A stretch of 13,015 nucleotides of DNA from Candidatus Nealsoniibacteriota bacterium (GTDB taxonomy: Bacteria; Patescibacteriota; Minisyncoccia; Minisyncoccales; GWA2-38-27): positions 1 through 13,015 of the forward strand of contig PWQC01000026.1 in the NCBI GenBank assembly GCA_003556925.1, given 5' to 3'. The notes beneath the pieces are model-generated. The model did no database searches, was not told where the DNA came from, and saw nothing but the letters and a program-made list of their open reading frames with translations. Positions 1 to 6,816 of the stretch are shown piece by piece (within the stretch, counting starts at the first letter, position 1; each line of letters opens with the position of its first letter). The translations under genes were made by a program, and so were the position numbers.

Positions 1-696
1 AACACTGTTCCCTATCTCAATAAATCTTCCGCAGTCACAGTTCAAGTGACAAAGTTTTTCTCTCCATAAAGAATTTTCATGCTTTTCTCCTCCGGTATCA
101 TAAAAGATTTCACTATCAGGTCCCCCTGGTTCGCCGATCGGCATATTTTCGGATCTACCCGCGCGAGACCACCAATTATCTTCATCATAATAAAAGATTC
201 TTCCTCCCTGCATTCCTTTTCTTTCGGCGTAATCTACCACTTTTGCTTCTATCTTTTTTTGTTTAAATAAATTAACCCAGATAGAAACTGACTCTTCATC
301 TCTCTCAACTCCGTTATTGCCTCGAAAACAAGTGATATAAAGATGGTCCGGATTTAGTTTCAGATCTTCGGTTAAAAATTCAAAGATCCAAGCTAATTGC
401 TCTTTTTTAAAATAATCACCCAAGGACCAATTGCCCAGCATCTCAAAAAAAGTCGTATGACGATGATCTCCCACTTCCTCAATATCTTCCGCCCGAAAAC
501 ACTTTTGAACATTACAGAGCCGATCCCCCGAAGCATGCCTCTGCCCCAATAGATAAGGAACTAGGGGCTGCATACCGGAACTGACGAACAAAGTAGAGGC
601 GTCGTTTTCAGGGATTAAAGGAGCCGAAGGAAGAACAGCATGTTGCTTTTCTTTAAAAAAATTTAAAAATTTATCTCTTATCTCGAAGGAATTCAT
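1..696 (-). CDS. alaS: Alanyl-tRNA synthetase, N-terminal part (runs off the left edge)
   Basis: Class II aminoacyl-tRNA synthetase that charges tRNA-Ala with alanine in the cytoplasm. The 232 visible residues cover the start of the catalytic domain. Visible landmarks are VSSGMQPLVPYLLG (38-51), the motif-2 region VQKCFRA (62-68) with FFEMLGNWSLGDYF (82-95), the GEPGGPDSEIFYD stretch (188-200), and CDCGRFIEIGNSV at 220-232. That last stretch resembles the CDCGR(Y/F)-E-I-(W/G)-N segment of many bacterial AlaRS proteins. The frame is open without a break from the start at 696 to base 1; the rest of the catalytic domain, the editing domain and the C-terminal domain lie outside the window. The ATG overlaps the tpiA stop by 4 nt (ATGA), which suggests translational coupling and expression from the tpiA promoters. 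No Shine-Dalgarno sequence is visible. The family call is firm. Confidence 0.96.
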   Translation of the reverse strand, partial: MNSFEIRDKFLNFFKEKQHAVLPSAPLIPENDASTLFVSSGMQPLVPYLLGQRHASGDRLCNVQKCFRAEDIEEVGDHRHTTFFEMLGNWSLGDYFKKEQLAWIFEFLTEDLKLNPDHLYITCFRGNNGVERDEESVSIWVNLFKQKKIEAKVVDYAERKGMQGGRIFYYDEDNWWSRAGRSENMPIGEPGGPDSEIFYDTGGEKHENSLWREKLCHLNCDCGRFIEIGNSV

Positions 697-1331
697 ATCA
701 TTTTTTTAAATTCTTCAATTTTTAAAGAAGCGCCCCCTACAAGCACTCCATCAAAGCCAACTTTTAAATAGTCTTTAAAGTTTTTACTATTAACGCTCCC
801 CCCATAAAGAACTCTGCTTCCCGTTTCTTTTTTGATAAGACTTAAAGCTTTCTCTGCTTTTTCAGGGTCACAGGCTTGACCAGTTCCAATAGCCCAAATA
901 GGTTCGTAGGCAACGGCGAAGACTCCTTTTTTGAAACTGCTCAATTGTTTCTTTAAAACATTGATCATTTTTTCCCCTTTTTTCTCTCCAACACATAAGA
1001 TAACCTTTAGTTTTTCGTTCAAGCAAGCCTTAACTTTTTCTTTTATTAATTCGTCTGTTTCCTTGAAATAAGTTCTTCTTTCTGAGTGCCCTAAGATAAC
1101 ATACTTTATCTTCAAACTTTTAAGCATCTTGGGGGAAACTTCTCCGGTATAAGCACCCGATTCTAAAAAACAATTCTGACTACCTAAAACAACTTTTTTT
1201 CCTAAATGAAAGTAGAGAGCAGGTGGACAGATAATTACCTCTTTCTTAAAGGGAATCTTCCTGAAAAGTCTCTCTGCTTCTTTAGCTGTTTTAGGATTAC
1301 ATTTCCAATTAGCAACTATTAAATTTTTCAT
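693..1331 (-). CDS. tpiA: Triosephosphate isomerase (short form)
   Basis: Interconverts dihydroxyacetone phosphate and glyceraldehyde 3-phosphate in glycolysis. All key TIM-barrel motifs are present in 212 residues: NWK with N8 and K10, GHSERR with catalytic H82, AYEPIWAIGTG with catalytic E143 and the flexible phosphate-gripping loop 6 (about 147-152), YGGSV (176-180) and GVLVGGASL (195-203). Most bacterial enzymes have about 250 residues. The shortfall appears spread over helices and loops, notably after the VGE motif and before YGGSV, while catalytic residues are kept, so the enzyme should be active. It starts a new unit after a 172-nt gap and overlaps alaS by 4 nt. A promoter ends 7 nt before the ATG, so its mRNA may lack a leader. 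Confidence 0.96.
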   Translation of the reverse strand: MKNLIVANWKCNPKTAKEAERLFRKIPFKKEVIICPPALYFHLGKKVVLGSQNCFLESGAYTGEVSPKMLKSLKIKYVILGHSERRTYFKETDELIKEKVKACLNEKLKVILCVGEKKGEKMINVLKKQLSSFKKGVFAVAYEPIWAIGTGQACDPEKAEKALSLIKKETGSRVLYGGSVNSKNFKDYLKVGFDGVLVGGASLKIEEFKKMI

Positions 1332-1338
1332 TATCTCT

Positions 1339-1367
1339 ATTATATCTTAATATTCCTTAAAAGACAA
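1339..1367 (-). promoter_or_regulatory. Putative proximal tpiA promoter (near-leaderless transcript)
   Basis: On the minus strand a TTGTCT -35-like box (1362-1367) stands 17 nt from a perfect TATAAT -10 box (1339-1344). Only AGAGATA separates TATAAT from the tpiA ATG, so transcription would begin at or within a base or two of the start codon. That predicts a leaderless or almost leaderless mRNA. The hexamers and spacing are seen directly; activity is inferred. Confidence 0.6.
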
Positions 1368-1462
1368 AATATTATGCTACAGATTGCTTATTTTTCTTTA
1401 ATCTTTGATTACCGCCTAGAAACTGTTCTGCTACTCTTTCGCTCTTTTCTGGGTTTCATTGT

Positions 1463-1480
1463 TCTGATATAATCTGATAT
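1463..1480 (-). repeat. Pair of 8-bp direct repeats spaced 10 bp, operator-like
   Basis: The octamer ATATCAGA (minus strand) occurs at 1473-1480 and again at 1463-1470, so the period is exactly 10 bp, one helical turn. The first copy overlaps the -10 box of the upstream promoter and the second covers its predicted start region. The position fits an operator, but A/T-rich DNA makes short repeats common and no regulator is identified. Confidence 0.35.
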
Positions 1481-1507
1481 TATAAAATGAAGAAATTATT
1501 CTGTCAA
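1479..1507 (-). promoter_or_regulatory. Perfect consensus sigma70-type promoter upstream of tpiA
   Basis: On the minus strand TTGACA (1502-1507) is followed by exactly 17 nt and then TATAAT (1479-1484), an ideal housekeeping promoter. The -35 box overlaps the map stop codon (1504-1506). Transcription should start near 1472, giving a tpiA-alaS mRNA with a leader of about 140 nt. It is the strongest promoter-like match I found in the window. No terminator lies between it and tpiA. Confidence 0.72.
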
Positions 1508-2238
1508 AATTCCGTTAAAACACGACATCCTTTTTTAGTAACTACCATGGTCTGTTCAAAATGAGCCGACAAAGAGTCATCTTTAGTCACAAAGCCGTAA
1601 CCTCTCTTTTTAAGCTTCCAGTCTCCCATAGTTACCATCGGCTCAAGGCAAAAAACCATCCCTTCGCTGATCTTTAAACCAGAGTGCCTTTTGCCATAAT
1701 TTAAAATTTGAGGATCTTCATGAATCTCTTTCCCTATCCCGTGACCGCAAAGATCTCTCACCACATTAAATCCTTGCCCCTCAACATATCGTTGAATAGT
1801 GTTACCAAGGTCCCCAAAAGTATTATTTGGCCTAACTTTCTTAATCCCTCTTTTAAGAGCTTTTTTGGTCGCCTTGATAAGCCTTAAAGTTTCTGGGTTA
1901 ACGTCTCCAACCGGCAAGGTTATAGCCATATCGGTATGATAGCCCTGATAGAGTACTCCTAAATCGAGAGAGATGATATCTCCATCCTTTAAGCTCCGAG
2001 AAGAAGGCACAGTATGAACAACCTCTTCGTTAACAGAAGTACAAAGAGCACAAGGAAAGTCTTGATAATTCTTAAAAGAAGGCTTAACTTTTTTTTCTTT
2101 GATCAATCTCTCGGCAAAATCATTTAATTCTTCAGTGGTAACCCCAGGCTTAACTTGCTCTCCTGTCTTTTTAAGAATAAAAGAGAGGATCTCTCCTCCC
2201 TCCGCCATTATTTTAATTTCCTTAACTGTTTTTATCAT
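1504..2238 (-). CDS. map: Methionine aminopeptidase, type I
   Basis: Metalloprotease that removes the N-terminal methionine from nascent proteins at the ribosome. It has 244 residues of pita-bread fold without an N-terminal zinc-finger extension. The five metal ligands can be assigned as D92, D103, H166 (in GHGIG), E199 (in CLEPM) and E228 (in HFEQT), and H75 in VVHTVPS matches the substrate-contacting histidine of the E. coli enzyme. The start at 2238 lies inside the end of the preceding kinase gene, a 17-nt overlap, with no Shine-Dalgarno sequence. It closes the ribosomal-secY-adk operon, its usual place after adk in many bacteria. The usual follow-on genes infA and rpmJ are absent. Confidence 0.97.
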   Translation of the reverse strand: MIKTVKEIKIMAEGGEILSFILKKTGEQVKPGVTTEELNDFAERLIKEKKVKPSFKNYQDFPCALCTSVNEEVVHTVPSSRSLKDGDIISLDLGVLYQGYHTDMAITLPVGDVNPETLRLIKATKKALKRGIKKVRPNNTFGDLGNTIQRYVEGQGFNVVRDLCGHGIGKEIHEDPQILNYGKRHSGLKISEGMVFCLEPMVTMGDWKLKKRGYGFVTKDDSLSAHFEQTMVVTKKGCRVLTEF

Positions 2239-2773
2239 TGATAATCTTTTCTAAATTTTCCCTTAAATCCTCTTTGGTACCATTATTTAAAAGGGTATAA
2301 TCGGCCATGGCCATACATTTTTTTTCTTGTTGTCCTTTTTCGTCCTCTTCGCTATGTTTTTTATCTGTTTCAATAAATTCTTCCCAAGTAACAGAATCTG
2401 ATTCCCGATTTCTTTTTTTAATTCTTTCAAATCTTTTTTCTGGAGAAGCAGTAACAGAAATTAAAAAAAATCCGGGTAATGATTTTAATAATTCAATTTC
2501 GGCCGGATTTCTTATACTATCTATAATTGCCTTAACACACTGCTGTTTTTCTATCTTTTTTTTAACTCTTTTAGCTAATATATCGCCCCCCTCTTCTTTT
2601 CTTACTCGATTGCCTTTTTTTCGTAAATTCTCTCTTGTAATTTCCACTCCTTTTTCTCTTAATACTTCTCGCAATTCATCCGAAAGGGAAAAAAAAGAAA
2701 AACCCTTTTCTTTTAAAAAACCAGCTACTGTTCCCTTACCACCTCCAATGTTGCCAGTTAAACCAACAATCAT
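2222..2773 (-). CDS. P-loop nucleoside-monophosphate-kinase-like protein, UPF0200 / dephospho-CoA-kinase-like
   Basis: A 183-residue P-loop phosphotransferase of unproven substrate. The Walker A motif GNIGGGKGT lies at residues 7-15, with the KGT ending seen in adenylate-kinase-like enzymes. DSIRNPAEIELL (85-96), ASPEKRFERIKKRNRESDS (109-127), TWEEFIETD (129-137) and MADYTLLNNGT (156-166) recall UPF0200 proteins, best known from archaea (VDGIRS-AEVE, APPE-RFER, ALADYTI-N). That similarity is from memory, not a search. It overlaps adk by 4 nt upstream and map by 17 nt downstream, so it belongs to the operon. Alternatives are a divergent dephospho-CoA kinase, CMP/dCMP kinase or deoxynucleotide kinase. 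Confidence 0.75.
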   Translation of the reverse strand: MIVGLTGNIGGGKGTVAGFLKEKGFSFFSLSDELREVLREKGVEITRENLRKKGNRVRKEEGGDILAKRVKKKIEKQQCVKAIIDSIRNPAEIELLKSLPGFFLISVTASPEKRFERIKKRNRESDSVTWEEFIETDKKHSEEDEKGQQEKKCMAMADYTLLNNGTKEDLRENLEKIINDKNS

Positions 2774-3420
2774 AAATTTTTTAAAATATCTTTAGTAACT
2801 CGCTCGATGCTTTGATCTCCATTTATTTTAATTAATACTCCCTTCTTTTTGTAATGCCTAACAATCGGTTCTACGTCTTTTTTAAACCAAGCTAATCTTT
2901 TTTCCACGCTTTTTTTAGTATCGTCACTGCGATAAACTAAGGGTCCCTGGCATTTAAAACATTTCTTTAATTTTTTAAATTCACCAACAAAAGGAATAAT
3001 TTCTTTACAATCACGACAAACCCTTCTTTTTAATAAACGATCAGTCGCCTCTTTATCAGAGATATGAATCAGAATGGCCTGAACTTTTTTATCCCAGCCA
3101 TAATATTCAAAGACTTCGTCGATAAGATAAGCCTCTAAAATTTTTCTTGGATTACCATCCATAATAATCCCTTTTAGGTTTTTCTTATTCCTAAGCTTCT
3201 CTATCTTATCTAACCACAATTTTAAAATAATAGGAGTGGGAATCAAGCCTCCTTTATTAAATATCTCGGTAATCTTTTTCCCAGTAAAATCTTTTTTCTT
3301 AGCTCTCTCTCTTAAAAGATCGCCTGAGCCGATATACTCTAAGTTAAATTTTTCCTTTAAAAAAGCAGCTTGAGTTCCTTTACCAGAACCTGATTTACCT
3401 AACAAGATAATAATTTTCAT
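2770..3420 (-). CDS. adk: Adenylate kinase, zinc-binding long form
   Basis: Catalyses ATP + AMP to 2 ADP and keeps the adenylate pool balanced. The 216-residue protein has a Walker A loop GKSGSGKGTQ (8-17), the AMP-binding segment IGSGDLLRE (30-38), DGNPR (88-92, usually DGFPR) and a LID domain with R132/R133, RSDD (164-167) and R175. Four cysteines, C135-x2-C138 and C154-x2-C157, form the structural zinc site of the Gram-positive-like LID. The Phe to Asn change in DGxPR is mildly unusual. It follows secY by 4 nt and overlaps the next kinase by 4 nt. The secY-adk-map order is the classic arrangement. Confidence 0.95.
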   Translation of the reverse strand: MKIIILLGKSGSGKGTQAAFLKEKFNLEYIGSGDLLRERAKKKDFTGKKITEIFNKGGLIPTPIILKLWLDKIEKLRNKKNLKGIIMDGNPRKILEAYLIDEVFEYYGWDKKVQAILIHISDKEATDRLLKRRVCRDCKEIIPFVGEFKKLKKCFKCQGPLVYRSDDTKKSVEKRLAWFKKDVEPIVRHYKKKGVLIKINGDQSIERVTKDILKNL

Positions 3421-3424
3421 ATTA

Positions 3425-4702
3425 TTAAAAATTTTCGTATTCTCTCATCTCTAGCTGAGCATTAATCTGTCTCGTTGTCTCTAAAACAACGCTCACTAGA
3501 ATTAGAAGAGAAGTTCCTCCAATCAAGAATCCAAAGACCGGCACCCCGGTTACACCCGCAATAATGGAGGGCAAAACGGCAATTGTTCCTAAGAAGATAG
3601 CTCCAAAGAGAAGAACTCTATTTAAAATTCTTTTAATAAAGCTAGCCGTTGGCTCGCCTGGTCTTATCCCGGGAACGAAGCCCCCCATCTTCTGTAAATT
3701 ATTAGAGATAGATTTAGGATCAAAGGTAACAGCGGCATAAAAGAAGGTAAATAAGACAACTAACAAGAAATAAAAGGTATTCTGAAACCAGGGATTTTCA
3801 AAGAAGTTATTAACTGCTTGGGCGATGTTTCCGATTATCCCCTCTGTCCCGGCAAAAAAACTACTTACCATTCCGGGAAACATTAAAACAGAGATAGCAA
3901 AAATAATAGGAATCACTCCGGCTGGATTTACATTTAAAGGCAGATAAGTAGAAACCCCTCCGTACATCTTGTTCCCCCTCACTCTCTTAGCATAAGAGAC
4001 GGGGATATTCCTTCTTCCTTCATTGATAAGAACAACGGCAACTACAATCAAAAGGGCTAAGGCAAAGAACAGAACATAGGAAGGAAGCTGAGAAGGGTCC
4101 CAGATAACAATTGTCTGTCTTATCTGGTTAGGAATATCGGCTATAATACCGGCAAAAATCAACAAAGAGACTCCGTTGCCAATACCTTTTTCAGATATTA
4201 ACTCACCCAACCACATTAAAAAAACACTACCGGCGGTAATAGTTGACAGAGCGACTAATAACTGAAAAGGAGACAAAGAGGGAATAACCGCCTGTCTCTG
4301 GAACAGGGTGAGCATCCCGAATCCTTGAACCAAAGCAAAGGGAACGGTTAAAATTCTTCCATATTGATTAAATTTTTGCCGACCGGCCTCTCCTTCTTCT
4401 TTATACATTTTCTCTAGTTGAGGAAAAATCAAGGTGAGCAGTTGCAAGATAATAACGGCTGTAATGTAGGGGCCAATTCCCAACATAACGATAGAAAATC
4501 TATCCAACGCCCCACCGGTGAAGACATTTAAGAGACCGAACATCTCAAATTCTTGAAAAAACGCTCTCAAGTTTTCCGGATCCATTCCCGGAATAGGCAC
4601 ATTGGCCATTAAACGAAAAACAGCAAAAACAGCTAAAACAAATAAGATCTTATTTCTTAGCTCTTTTATCTTAAAAATTTGAATTATTTTTTCATACCAC
4701 AT
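3425..4702 (-). CDS. secY: Protein translocase channel subunit SecY
   Basis: Forms the protein-conducting channel of the Sec translocon in the cytoplasmic membrane. It has 425 residues with about ten hydrophobic helices, the first near 17-34. GIGPYITAVIILQLLT (75-90) and MWLGELISEKGIGNGVS (163-179) match the two SecY family signatures. Cytoplasmic loops include NEGRRNIPVSYAKR (227-240) and GIRPGEPT (345-352), which are regions contacting SecA and the ribosome in studied homologues. The start overlaps the end of rplO by 11 nt. It is the only gene here with a textbook Shine-Dalgarno sequence. Its place after rplO is conserved across bacteria. Confidence 0.98.
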   Translation of the reverse strand: MWYEKIIQIFKIKELRNKILFVLAVFAVFRLMANVPIPGMDPENLRAFFQEFEMFGLLNVFTGGALDRFSIVMLGIGPYITAVIILQLLTLIFPQLEKMYKEEGEAGRQKFNQYGRILTVPFALVQGFGMLTLFQRQAVIPSLSPFQLLVALSTITAGSVFLMWLGELISEKGIGNGVSLLIFAGIIADIPNQIRQTIVIWDPSQLPSYVLFFALALLIVVAVVLINEGRRNIPVSYAKRVRGNKMYGGVSTYLPLNVNPAGVIPIIFAISVLMFPGMVSSFFAGTEGIIGNIAQAVNNFFENPWFQNTFYFLLVVLFTFFYAAVTFDPKSISNNLQKMGGFVPGIRPGEPTASFIKRILNRVLLFGAIFLGTIAVLPSIIAGVTGVPVFGFLIGGTSLLILVSVVLETTRQINAQLEMREYENF

Positions 4703-5126
4703 ATTTTCCTCCTGCTTTTTCTACTTTTTCCTTAGCTGTTTTAGAAAGATAACACCTTTCAAAGACAAGCTTCTGAGAGACCTCTCCATTTCCTAATATT
4801 CGCACTATCGGAACCTTGCCTTTCTGCTTTTCAATAATTTTTTTATCTATTAATAACAAAGGAGTAATCACTTCGCCTTCTTGAATCTTCCCTTCTATCT
4901 CTTTCAAATTTAAAACAGCTATCTTAACGTCAGTTTTTTTGAACCTATAACCCCTTAACTTAGGATATCTTTTGATTGACCCCCTAATAATAGGTTCTAA
5001 TTTTCTTCCGGCTCTTGCCTTTTGTCCTTTAATCCCCTTTCCTGAATAAGTTCCTTTCTTTCCTCCCCTCCCTACTCTTTTTTTCGCTTGATTTTTATTC
5101 TTCGGTTGTAGTTGATGAATCTGCAT
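4692..5126 (-). CDS. rplO: Large ribosomal subunit protein uL15
   Basis: Late-assembling 50S protein bound to domain II of 23S rRNA. The 144-residue protein has the basic, glycine-rich N-terminal extension of the family: MQIHQLQP (1-8), RVGRGGKKGTYSGKGIKGQKARAG (17-40, abridged signature), then a globular domain with VPIVRILGNGE (104-114) and a C-terminal KTAKEKVEKAGG. The start is set by the conserved MxxHxLxP opening and lies 32 nt inside rpsE, an unusually large overlap. rpmD, which normally separates these genes, is absent. The end overlaps secY by 11 nt and carries its ribosome binding site. Confidence 0.97.
   Translation of the reverse strand: MQIHQLQPKNKNQAKKRVGRGGKKGTYSGKGIKGQKARAGRKLEPIIRGSIKRYPKLRGYRFKKTDVKIAVLNLKEIEGKIQEGEVITPLLLIDKKIIEKQKGKVPIVRILGNGEVSQKLVFERCYLSKTAKEKVEKAGGKYVV
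4708..4713 (-). promoter_or_regulatory. Shine-Dalgarno sequence of secY
   Basis: AGGAGG lies 5 nt before the secY ATG, an ideal ribosome binding site. It sits within the last codons of rplO (Ala-Gly-Gly-Lys near the uL15 C-terminus), so coding and initiation signals share bases. None of the other starts in the window has a match of this quality. Confidence 0.8.
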
Positions 5127-5571
5127 ATCTTAATTTTTTTAAAGCTTTAATAGTAGCTTTGGCGTTATTTAACTTGTTGTTTGTCTTACCCAAAATCTTT
5201 GAAGAGATATCTTTAATCCCCGCTAAATGACAGATAACTCTAATCGTTCCTCCGGCCACCAAACCTCTTCCTTTTGCCTGAGGCTTTAACAGGACATTAG
5301 CCGCTCCAAATTTAGCTTCCGTCTGGTGCGGTATAGTGTCGTTCACAATAGGGACTTCAATAAGATTATTCTTGGCCTGCTTGCTCGCCTTTTCAAAACT
5401 TTGAGCAACGTCGGATCCTTTAGCTACTCCAAGACCAACCTGGTTTTTTTTATCCCCCAAAACAACGACTGCTCTAAATCCAAACCTCCTACCTCCCGCC
5501 GTCATTCTGGCAGTTCTGGTTAAATCTAACATCTTTGATTCAAATTCGTCTTTTTTTTCTGGAATATTCAT
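5095..5571 (-). CDS. rpsE: Small ribosomal subunit protein uS5
   Basis: 30S protein at the mRNA entry side, linked to decoding fidelity and helicase activity in studied bacteria. The 158 residues comprise the double-stranded-RNA-binding-like N-terminal domain, with [17 protein letters not shown] (24-40), [26 protein letters not shown] (81-96), and the C-terminal domain with [20 protein letters not shown] (99-118) and [18 protein letters not shown]. It is close to the usual 155-170 residues. The C-terminus ends with an acidic and hydroxyl-rich tail (SSTTTEE) encoded over the start of rplO. It overlaps rplR by 4 nt. Confidence 0.97.
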   Translation of the reverse strand: MNIPEKKDEFESKMLDLTRTARMTAGGRRFGFRAVVVLGDKKNQVGLGVAKGSDVAQSFEKASKQAKNNLIEVPIVNDTIPHQTEAKFGAANVLLKPQAKGRGLVAGGTIRVICHLAGIKDISSKILGKTNNKLNNAKATIKALKKLRYADSSTTTEE

Positions 5572-5906
5572 ATTTTTAAACCATTTTCTCTAGCTGATTC
5601 AGCTAAAGCCTTAATTCTTCCGGTGTATTTAAAGCCACCCTTATCAAAAACGACCTTTTTTATTTTTTTCTCAATGGCTCTTTGGGCTATTAATTCTCCT
5701 AATTTTTTTGCTTTTTCCGTCTTATCCCCTTTGAATTTAAAATCATTGGCGGAGGCTAAAGTTATTCTTTTGTCATCGTCAATTATCTGAACATAGATAT
5801 GTTTCGGAGATCTAAAAACAGCTAATCTTGGCCTTTCGGTTGTTCCAAAAATCTTGCTTCTAACTTTTTTATGTCTCTTTATTCTTTTTGATTGTTTTTC
5901 TAACAT
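5568..5906 (-). CDS. rplR: Large ribosomal subunit protein uL18
   Basis: 5S rRNA-binding protein of the central protuberance. The 112 residues start with a basic segment ([16 protein letters not shown]), then [20 protein letters not shown] (26-45), ASANDF and a C-terminal helix pair ending [26 protein letters not shown] (abridged; about 87-112), all typical of uL18. Length is slightly under the usual 117-120. It overlaps rpsE by 4 nt and follows rplF by 2 nt. No Shine-Dalgarno sequence is seen. Confidence 0.97.
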   Translation of the reverse strand: MLEKQSKRIKRHKKVRSKIFGTTERPRLAVFRSPKHIYVQIIDDDKRITLASANDFKFKGDKTEKAKKLGELIAQRAIEKKIKKVVFDKGGFKYTGRIKALAESARENGLKI

Positions 5907-5908
5907 AA

Positions 5909-6445
5909 TTATTCTGCAGCCATCGCTTTTTTACCTTCTTTTCTTTTAACTTTTTCTCCTTCGTATCTTATCCCTTTCCCCTTATATGGTTCCGGTGGTT
6001 TGACCTTTCTTATATTAGCGGCCACCTGACCGACCAGTTGCTTGTCGATACCGGAAACAGTAATGAAATTCTTTTCCACTTTAAAGGCGATGCCGGGAAC
6101 TTCTTTTACCTCAACAAGATGAGAAAAACCGACTTTCAAAACAAGCCCGTTTCCTTGAACAGCGACCGTATAGCCGACTCCTTCTATCTGTAATTTTTTT
6201 TCGTAACCATCGGTCACTCCTTGAATCATATTAGCAATTAAAGTTCTGGTCAGTCCCCACAAAGATTTAAATTCTTCTTTTTTGAGAGAGACGATCACCT
6301 TATTTTCTTCTTTTTTAATTTCAACCAAATAAGAAAAATTCTCTTTTAATTCTCCCTTAGGTCCTTTAACCAAAACTTGGCCGTCTTTAATCTCAACGGT
6401 TACTCCTTCTGGTATTAAAATGGGTTTTTTTCCTATTCTAGACAT
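5909..6445 (-). CDS. rplF: Large ribosomal subunit protein uL6
   Basis: 50S protein near the GTPase-associated region and sarcin-ricin loop. The 178 residues give the standard length and two repeated alpha-beta domains. [14 protein letters not shown] (2-15), VKGPKGEL (28-35), the mid-protein [26 protein letters not shown], and the C-terminal signature [16 protein letters not shown] (about 149-164) are clear. A short Ala/Glu-ended tail follows. It lies 1 nt after rpsH and 2 nt before rplR, with ATG preceded by AAT rather than a purine-rich ribosome binding site. Confidence 0.97.
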   Translation of the reverse strand: MSRIGKKPILIPEGVTVEIKDGQVLVKGPKGELKENFSYLVEIKKEENKVIVSLKKEEFKSLWGLTRTLIANMIQGVTDGYEKKLQIEGVGYTVAVQGNGLVLKVGFSHLVEVKEVPGIAFKVEKNFITVSGIDKQLVGQVAANIRKVKPPEPYKGKGIRYEGEKVKRKEGKKAMAAE

Positions 6446-6446
6446 A

Positions 6447-6812
6447 TTACCAAATATTAAATAATAATTCTCCCCCTAACTTTCTCTTCCTCGCTTCTTC
6501 GTTATCCATAACACCCTGAGAGGTTGATATGAGGGAGATACCGTATCCTCCTCTCACTTTTTTAATCTCTTTCGCCTTAACATATATTCTCTGCCCCGGT
6601 TTTGAAACTCTCTTCGCTCCTTGGATTATCTTACCAAAACTAACATTAATAAGGGCATCTTTCTTCTCTACTTCGTTTAAAAAGCCCTTTTCTTGCAGTT
6701 TCTTTAAAATTCTCAATCTTTTTTTTGAATAAGGAACAATAACTGTTTTTTTGGAAACAGCCTGAGCGTTTCTTATTCTTATTAATGTATCTGCTATTGG
6801 ATCTGTTATCAT
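6447..6812 (-). CDS. rpsH: Small ribosomal subunit protein uS8
   Basis: Primary 16S rRNA-binding protein of the 30S platform; in E. coli it also represses spc operon translation. The 121 residues start with DPIADTLIRIRNA (4-16). The C-terminal RNA-binding part has SKPGQRIYVKAKEI (70-83), GGYGISLISTSQGVMDNEEARKRKLGGELLFNIW, which matches the family's ISTSxGxMxxxEAR and GGExL-x-W end. Length is about ten residues below the usual 130. It is 4 nt from rpsN and 1 nt from rplF. Whether it binds its own operon here cannot be judged; no S8-type leader hairpin is obvious upstream of rplE. Confidence 0.97.
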   Translation of the reverse strand: MITDPIADTLIRIRNAQAVSKKTVIVPYSKKRLRILKKLQEKGFLNEVEKKDALINVSFGKIIQGAKRVSKPGQRIYVKAKEIKKVRGGYGISLISTSQGVMDNEEARKRKLGGELLFNIW

Positions 6813-6816
6813 ATTT

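Larger units (their letters stand above)
1332..1503 (-). other. Intergenic region between map and tpiA
   Basis: This 172-nt gap holds two minus-strand promoter candidates and one direct-repeat pair, listed separately. I see no intrinsic terminator for the upstream operon: the best hairpin is a 5-bp TAATC/GATTA stem without a T-run. Read-through from map into tpiA is therefore possible. No tRNA or T-box signature is recognisable. Confidence 0.6.

Noticed and set aside
79-270. Plus-strand 63-codon frame near the left end
   Set aside because: The minus strand here encodes the AlaRS catalytic domain without interruption.
1409-1459. 16-codon minus-strand basic ORF in the map-tpiA gap
   Set aside because: Too short, no ribosome binding site and no recognisable family; Arg/Lys richness is expected from purine-rich DNA. 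An adjacent frame also reads open for 24 codons but lacks a start codon.
1332-1472. T-box riboswitch for alaS in the tpiA leader
   Set aside because: I could not find a T-box sequence, a specifier loop or a terminator-antiterminator pair, and tpiA rather than alaS is the first gene.
2307-2795. Plus-strand 162-codon open frame opposite the UPF0200-like kinase gene
   Set aside because: It is Ser/Phe-rich and lies antisense to a well-supported gene; this is the usual shadow of a Lys/Glu-rich A/T-biased gene. No family motif is visible.
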